In this document: positions 47,869 through 52,466 of the stretch, piece after piece
Layout: every line of letters begins with the position of its first letter
Numbering within the stretch: position 1 is the first letter of the stretch
Origin: Lachnospiraceae bacterium
GTDB taxonomy: Bacteria; Bacillota; Clostridia; Lachnospirales; Lachnospiraceae
Reading direction: 5' to 3'
NCBI GenBank assembly: GCA_017513625.1
Contig: JAFXEW010000075.1
Coordinates: 1-52,466 of the forward strand
Length of the DNA stretch: 52,466 bases
Position numbers and translations under genes: made by a program
Notes under the pieces: generated by a model
Seen by the model: only the letters and a program-made list of their open reading frames with translations
Databases searched by the model: none
What the model was told of the DNA's origin: nothing

Positions 47869-49324
47869 AATGAATCCCATGTTGTTAATTGATTTTTACA
47901 AGGCAGTGCACGCAGAGATGCTTCCTAAGGATATTACCAGGTCCGTTTCTTATTTTACCCCCAGAATGAGCCGGGTGGAGCGTTGGGACAAGGTGGTAAT
48001 GTTCGGACTTCAGGGCTTTATTAAGACCTATCTGATTGATTACTTTAACGAAGCCTTTTTTGAAAGGTCTTTTGAGGAAGTAATCGGGGAATATAAAAGA
48101 ATTATGGATGCTACGTTGGGAGCAGAGGCTTACCAAATAGAAAAGATTGAAAAGCTGCATAAATTAGGCTATCTGCCCATTGAAATCCTGGCATTACCGG
48201 AGGGGACCTTAGTTCCCATGCATGTACCTATGTTTGGGATTACCAATACCCATCCCGGGTTTGCATGGCTGCCCCAGTCCCTGGAAAGTCTGATTTCTGC
48301 TGAAAGCTGGCATCCCATGATTGCGGCAACTGTGGGCTATACCTACCGTAAAATAGTAGACACCTATTATGAAAAGACCTGCGATGACAGTCTGCCCCGG
48401 GCCCGGGCTTTGGGAGCCTTTGATTTCAGGGGAGAGGAGTGTCTGGAGTCTGCGGTGAAAGCAGGGGCGGGCTGGTGCTTATCCTTTTTGAATACAGCCA
48501 CAGTTCCCACCATTCCCTATTTGGAGCAGATGTATGCCTGCGACTGTACCACGGAGCCGGTAGCCTTCGGAAGCCCCAGTACGGAGCACTCCGTTATGTG
48601 CAGTAATTATGCGGTGGACGGAGATGAGGAAACCCTTATCCGCAGACTTCTTACAGAGATTTATCCCAATACAAGCTTCAGTGCAGTACTGGATTCCTAT
48701 GATTATTGGAATGTAATCGACAATGTATTACCCCGGCTGAAAAAGGAGATACTGGAGCATAATGGTTGTATGCTGATGCGCGGTGATTCGGGAGAATGTG
48801 TGGAAGTGGTTACCAAGACCGTATTTAAACTTTGGGAGCAGTTCGGCGGCACCGTAAACAGTAAGGGATATAAGGTACTGGATCCCCATGTAAAAGCTAT
48901 CTATGGAGATTCCATTACCATTCAGAGATGCGAAGAGATCTATCGTATATTGGAAGAAAATGGATTTGCCTGCTCTAATGTGGCGCTGGGTGTAGGTTCC
49001 TTCTCTATGCAGTGTATCGAAGAGGATGGTATTTTGAAGCCTTTTACCAGAGATACTTTCAGCTCCTGTATCAAGGCTACCTACTGCGAAATCGCAGGAG
49101 CACCCTATCCCATATTCAAAAATCCCAAAGAGGGCGGTTTTAAGAAGTCCCAGAAGGGGTGCTGTGTGGTGTATGAGGACTTGAGTTTTAAAGATGGTTT
49201 TACCTGGGAGGAAGCCTGCAAAAATCCTGAAAATATCTTGTGCCCCGTGTTTAGGGATGGTAAGCTGTTGGTGGAACAGAATTTACAGGAGATTCGTGCA
49301 AGACTCCATGATGGTAAATTCTGA
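47861..49324 (+). CDS. NAMPT-family nicotinate or nicotinamide phosphoribosyltransferase
   Basis: This protein of about 487 residues is of the NAMPT/NadV family: NPMLLIDFYKAVHAEMLP, VVMFGLQGFIKTYLI, LGAFDFRGEECLESAV, FGSPSTEHSVMC and MRGDSGECVEVV. It joins PRPP to a pyridine base. In human NAMPT an Asp (219) contacts the amide; here the aligned position in LNTATVP is Ala213. With a nicotinamidase and NadE in the same operon this points to nicotinic acid as substrate (inference). The start is ATG 47861 after GGAGG. The stop is at 49322-49324. Confidence 0.85.
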   Translation: MNRMNPMLLIDFYKAVHAEMLPKDITRSVSYFTPRMSRVERWDKVVMFGLQGFIKTYLIDYFNEAFFERSFEEVIGEYKRIMDATLGAEAYQIEKIEKLHKLGYLPIEILALPEGTLVPMHVPMFGITNTHPGFAWLPQSLESLISAESWHPMIAATVGYTYRKIVDTYYEKTCDDSLPRARALGAFDFRGEECLESAVKAGAGWCLSFLNTATVPTIPYLEQMYACDCTTEPVAFGSPSTEHSVMCSNYAVDGDEETLIRRLLTEIYPNTSFSAVLDSYDYWNVIDNVLPRLKKEILEHNGCMLMRGDSGECVEVVTKTVFKLWEQFGGTVNSKGYKVLDPHVKAIYGDSITIQRCEEIYRILEENGFACSNVALGVGSFSMQCIEEDGILKPFTRDTFSSCIKATYCEIAGAPYPIFKNPKEGGFKKSQKGCCVVYEDLSFKDGFTWEEACKNPENILCPVFRDGKLLVEQNLQEIRARLHDGKF

Positions 49325-49397
49325 TATAAGTATGAAAGGGCTTTAATATGGCTGAATAACAGAGCGTTTTGTATAAAAGCAGACAGGAGGTATAAAT

Positions 49398-50126
49398 ATG
49401 TATCAGTTTGATGTAAAGGATACTACAAAGCGTTGCGTACAGTGGATTCGTGACTGGTTTGAGGAAAACGGAAAGGGCTGTAATGCGGTGCTGGGTATTT
49501 CCGGCGGTAAGGACAGTTCTGTTGTGGCAGCGCTGTGTGTGGAGGCTTTGGGAAAGGACAGGGTAATCGGCGTGCTAATGCCCTGCGGAATCCAGGCGGA
49601 TATAGACATGGCGTGGAAGCTGGTGAATCATCTGGGAATCAAAAGCTATGTAATTAATATTGAAAATGCCATGAAGGGACTTTTGGGAGAAATGGGGGAT
49701 ATTCAGGTGTCTGAACAAACCATTATCAACCTACCCCCCAGACTCCGTATGGCAACTGTGTATGCAGTGAGCCAGAGTATGAACGGTCGTGTGGCTAATA
49801 CCTGTAACCTGTCCGAGGACTGGGTAGGATACTCTACCAGATACGGTGACAGTGTGGGGGATTTCAGTCCTTTGTCACGACTGACCGTTACTGAAGTGAA
49901 GGAAATGGGCAGGGAATTGGGCCTTCCTGAAGATTTGGTGGAAAAGGTGCCCATCGACGGTCTCAGCGGCAAAACAGATGAGGATAATCTGGGATTTACT
50001 TATGAAATGCTGGATAAATATATCCGTGAAGGCGTCTGTGAAGACCCTGCCAAGAAGGCGTTAATTGATGATAAGCATGTGAAGAATCTGTTTAAATTGG
50101 AACTGATGCCCTGCTTTGAACCCTAA
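49398..50126 (+). CDS. nadE: NAD+ synthase, synthetase domain only
   Basis: This 242-residue protein has the PP-loop SGGKDSS at residues 35-41, NLPPRLRMATVYAVSQS-like helix, and NLSEDWVGYSTRYGDSVGDF, all standard for NadE. It amidates deamido-NAD to NAD. There is no N-terminal glutaminase domain, so it should use ammonia. It fits the deamidated route set by the nicotinamidase upstream. AGGAGG lies before the ATG. The gap of 73 bases to the previous gene shows no promoter. Confidence 0.92.
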   Translation: MYQFDVKDTTKRCVQWIRDWFEENGKGCNAVLGISGGKDSSVVAALCVEALGKDRVIGVLMPCGIQADIDMAWKLVNHLGIKSYVINIENAMKGLLGEMGDIQVSEQTIINLPPRLRMATVYAVSQSMNGRVANTCNLSEDWVGYSTRYGDSVGDFSPLSRLTVTEVKEMGRELGLPEDLVEKVPIDGLSGKTDEDNLGFTYEMLDKYIREGVCEDPAKKALIDDKHVKNLFKLELMPCFEP

Positions 50127-50182
50127 AATACGGAGTTGCAAAAGATTTTGCAGGCCGGATGAATGTATAGGTGGAATAAAAT

Positions 50183-51094
50183 ATGAGTACGTATGTAATG
50201 AGTGCAGAAGAACAGGCTTACTTGGCGCAATACGATATTGCACGTTTTGAACGGCCTTCCCTGGCTGTGGACATTGTGCTTTTTGCCGTCAGGGAGGCGG
50301 GAAAGAAGGACAACTACCGTAAGTTGCAGCCTAGGGCACTGAAGGTGCTGATGATTAGGCGGGCAGGATATCCTTACAAAAATCTGTGGGCGCTTCCCGG
50401 AGGATTTTGCAGACCGGGAGAGGATGTACAGGAAACTGCCATGCGGGAGCTTTACGAGGAAACCCATGTGAATGCGGCCTATCTGCAGCTGGCCGGAACC
50501 TTCGGGGAAGAGGGAAGAGACCCCAGGGGATGGATTATTTCCAATACATTTTTATCTTTGGTGAACGGAGAGGACTGCAAGCCCAGAGGCGGGTCCGATG
50601 CATGGGTGGCTGCCTGGTTTTCTGTGGAATTGACTGCCAAAGAGGTGAATAGAGTGATGCATGGGGATGATGCGGAACTGGTAACGGAGTACGAACTGAA
50701 GCTTTACCGGGAAAAAACGGGGATTTGTCCGTGGGCTGTAATAAGGGAGTATAAGCAATTTACCGGCTATCACGAGAAAGTGCGTTATGAGATTGTAGAT
50801 AGTGAGGGCCTGGCTTTTGACCATGGCAAAATCATCCTGCATACACTGTTGTTTTTGCGTAAGAATGTGGAGAATGACTGGAGGGTGGCCTTTGATTTGT
50901 TGCCGGAGACCTTCACCCTGACCCGGTTGCAGAATACGTTGGAACTGGTATTGGATGATAAACTTCTGGCTGCTAATTTCCGTAGAAAGGTGAACGACCT
51001 GGTAATTGAAACGGACAGGAGTATTGAAGGAAGCGGTCACAGACCGGCCAAACTGTTTAAGAGAAATGTAGAGGCATTTTGTGTGAAAAACTAA
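50183..51094 (+). CDS. NrtR-like Nudix-related transcriptional regulator
   Basis: This 303-residue protein has a Nudix domain (about residues 25-165) and a C-terminal winged helix (FTLTRLQNTLELVLDDKLLA, NFRRKVNDLVIET), the NrtR layout. The Nudix box runs from Gly74 to Val96, keeps REL-x-EE, but has His95 where the consensus has Gly, in line with binding rather than hydrolysis. NrtR proteins sense ADP-ribose or related NAD products and repress NAD genes. It is the last gene of the operon (56-base gap), so autoregulation through the double palindrome is likely. Confidence 0.85.
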   Translation: MSTYVMSAEEQAYLAQYDIARFERPSLAVDIVLFAVREAGKKDNYRKLQPRALKVLMIRRAGYPYKNLWALPGGFCRPGEDVQETAMRELYEETHVNAAYLQLAGTFGEEGRDPRGWIISNTFLSLVNGEDCKPRGGSDAWVAAWFSVELTAKEVNRVMHGDDAELVTEYELKLYREKTGICPWAVIREYKQFTGYHEKVRYEIVDSEGLAFDHGKIILHTLLFLRKNVENDWRVAFDLLPETFTLTRLQNTLELVLDDKLLAANFRRKVNDLVIETDRSIEGSGHRPAKLFKRNVEAFCVKN

Positions 51095-51111
51095 CAGATA
51101 TGTTAGAATTA

Positions 51112-51140
51112 TTGACAAATAAATCACAAAATTGTATACA
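51112..51140 (+). promoter_or_regulatory. Sigma-A promoter for the anchored protein operon
   Basis: TTGACA (51112-51117), a 17-base spacer and TATACA (51135-51140). Confidence 0.8.
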
Positions 51141-51247
51141 AATTTAGGTGGCAATATTTGTAAAAATTGCTAATTGGATTTATGGTGCAGAATTGCATTT
51201 TCGATACTTACTAAGGATACGTGTTTTAAAACAGAACAGACAAATAA

Positions 51248-51283
51248 CATCAAAAGAGGCCTAGAAATAGGCTTCTTTTGATG
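51248..51283 (+). other. Long hairpin in the leader (16 bp, GAAA loop)
   Basis: CATCAAAAGAGGCCTA (51248-51263) pairs with TAGGCTTCTTTTGATG (51268-51283) with one G-T pair around GAAA. It lies between the promoter and the start codon of the anchored protein. No clean T-run follows, so it is an RNA leader element or a weak terminator of the NAD operon. Confidence 0.7.
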
Positions 51284-51320
51284 ATTATATAGATAAAATA
51301 CAGGAGGAGAGAGTAGAGAG

Positions 51321-52280
51321 ATGAAAAAATTTATGGAAAAAACTTCTGTACGTATTGCAGTTATTGCAATTGCAGTATTGGCAGTCATTGTAGTGGTTTT
51401 TCTGGCTATGAAAGCTCTGAAGGCATCTGACGATGCGTCGTCAGTTATTGATGAAGAATCAACTACCATGGAATCCACAGAAGCATCTGAAGTAGTGGAC
51501 CCGGAAACGATTACGGATTCAATGGCCGGAGATGATTTAGAAGAAACATCCCAGGTACCGGAAGGCGAAGAGGAAGAAACTATGACGGAAGAAACCACCG
51601 AAAAGGAAACACCCAAGAAACCTGCAAGGCCTAAACAGGAACCTGCTTCTACAGAAGCGGCAGTTCCTACCGTGGAAAGCGAACCGGCACCCGTAGTGCC
51701 TGAGTATACTGCACCTACCGGCAGTAGCGGAAATACGGGAGGAAACACCGGTAGCACCCCTTCAGAGCCTACCACGGAAGAATCCACTGAGCAGAGTCCT
51801 GACGAGTACTATGAAGAAAACAGTACTGTCATCCGTTCTTTTGATGCAAGTCTTTCTGAGGATGTTCATACTGAGGAGGAAGTCATAAGCTTTCTGGAAG
51901 AAAGAGGATTTACCCAGTATCCCATTACATATGATTTTGCAATGGGCGGGGAATATAGTGGTGATACGGAAATAACCGGTGACCCTGGAGAGAAACGCCC
52001 CATGTATCAAACATTCTATGAATGCGAAAACGGTGAATTTTGGACTGTTTTTGTTATTAATGGTGAAATATATGCAAAGCCCGTAATTTATAATCTGGAA
52101 TCTGAGTTGCCGGTACAGGTGTTGATATCTGAATCTGAACAAGTTACCAGTTATAATAATAAAACAAATAAATACTATGTGACGATTCCTAAAGAAACAG
52201 CGGTAATCATCAAGATAGTTGATAGGATAGATGCGGAAACGCTTAATCGATTAACAAGTGAGGAGATTGACAAATTATGA
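51321..52280 (+). CDS. Membrane-anchored protein with acidic/Thr-Pro linker
   Basis: This 319-residue protein has one N-terminal membrane helix (about residues 8-31, VRIAVIAIAVLAVIVVVFLA) and a long low-complexity linker rich in Glu, Thr, Pro and Ser (about 35-175). A compact C-terminal domain (about 180-319, DASLSEDVHTEEEVISFLEE, FYECENGEFWTVFVINGEIY) completes it. I do not recognise the domain. The linker is typical of wall-spanning proteins of Firmicutes. It overlaps the next gene by four bases (ATGA), so the two are likely to function together at the cell surface. Confidence 0.7.
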   Translation: MKKFMEKTSVRIAVIAIAVLAVIVVVFLAMKALKASDDASSVIDEESTTMESTEASEVVDPETITDSMAGDDLEETSQVPEGEEEETMTEETTEKETPKKPARPKQEPASTEAAVPTVESEPAPVVPEYTAPTGSSGNTGGNTGSTPSEPTTEESTEQSPDEYYEENSTVIRSFDASLSEDVHTEEEVISFLEERGFTQYPITYDFAMGGEYSGDTEITGDPGEKRPMYQTFYECENGEFWTVFVINGEIYAKPVIYNLESELPVQVLISESEQVTSYNNKTNKYYVTIPKETAVIIKIVDRIDAETLNRLTSEEIDKL

Positions 52281-52466
52281 GAAAAATCAAATGGTTAGTA
52301 GCATTTCTGTTTCTCTTGGCTGTGTGGATGCTCCCCAATGCCGGTACTACCGCATTGGCAGCAGAGGACCCCATGATAGTGGTATCAGTGGGTGATTCCT
52401 ATTCATCCGGAGAAGGTATTGAACCATTTTATGGTCAGCAGGATTCTTATGGTCAGCCAATAGATG
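52277..52466 (+). CDS. Secreted SGNH/GDSL hydrolase, 5' end only
   Basis: Only the first 63 codons are present; the gene runs off the window. A signal peptide (KWLVAFLFLLAVWMLPNAG, cleavage near ALAA) is followed by MIVVSVGDSYSSGEGIEPF. GDSYSSGEG is block I of the SGNH/GDSL family with the nucleophile Ser. The enzyme probably deacylates a surface glycan or lipid. The start overlaps the preceding stop. Confidence 0.8.
   Translation, partial: MRKIKWLVAFLFLLAVWMLPNAGTTALAAEDPMIVVSVGDSYSSGEGIEPFYGQQDSYGQPID

Noticed and set aside
1-52466. Mobile element, prophage or CRISPR array
   Set aside because: No transposase, integrase, phage structural gene, cas gene or spaced direct-repeat array was seen.

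Overview
The window looks like chromosomal DNA of a gut-type Clostridia, most likely a Lachnospiraceae (Firmicutes). The grounds are type III glutamine synthetase, FtsEX with an EnvC-like activator and an S41 peptidase, FeoA/FeoB with a FeoB-associated Cys-rich peptide, an orphan YjfB-like peptide, strong AGGAGG ribosome sites and near-consensus sigma-A promoters. There is no transposase, integrase, phage gene or CRISPR array. The genus is an inference.

Layout. 1-4.5 kb: the end of a TrmR-type tRNA methyltransferase and a U32 (TrhP-like) protein, which normally sit side by side, are separated by an A+T-richer trio (phosphotransferase, terpenoid-cyclase-like protein, methyltransferase). 4.6-10.4 kb: glutamine synthetase III, an acyltransferase 3, and a large membrane protein on the minus strand. 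10.5-15.9 kb: tRNA-Gln, a broken lipoprotein gene, then CAAX protease, GT-C-like glycosyltransferase, acyl-ACP thioesterase, CvfB-like protein and a YjfB peptide. 15.9-24.3 kb: GDPD lipoprotein, LTA-synthase-like enzyme, then PucR/CdaR-like regulator, ftsE, ftsX, M23 activator and S41 peptidase. 24.3-24.9 kb: a roughly 590-base imperfect palindrome with no credible protein gene. 25-31.6 kb: Na/Pi cotransporter, a KdpDE-like two-component pair flanked by near-identical hairpins, two membrane proteins and an MBL-fold hydrolase. 31.7-35.2 kb: feoA-feoB-Cys-rich peptide with two copies of a 13-base operator-like motif, and a soluble chemoreceptor-like protein. 35.6-41.2 kb: a small protein and three polytopic membrane proteins. 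41.2-46.4 kb: a RiPP-like locus with an ABC exporter, a 163-residue protein with a leader-like start, a PqqD/RRE-like plus HPr-kinase-like protein, a WYL regulator and a 77-residue Cys/Asn-rich peptide. 46.5-51.1 kb: an NAD salvage operon (nicotinamidase-like hydrolase, PRPP synthetase, NAMPT-family transferase, NadE, NrtR-like regulator). 51.1 kb to the end: a membrane-anchored protein and the start of a secreted SGNH/GDSL hydrolase.

The most interesting places are: (1) the RiPP-like locus, where the two candidate precursor genes have similar inverted repeats in the core of their promoters, and where a terminator-like hairpin lies between the 163-residue gene and the exporter; (2) the giant palindrome after the S41 peptidase gene; (3) two tandem palindromes at the NAD operon promoter, with an NrtR-like regulator as the last gene of that operon; and (4) TTTAC-type direct repeats shared by the two-component system and the Na/Pi transporter. 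All calls come from reading the sequence by eye; no database search was run.
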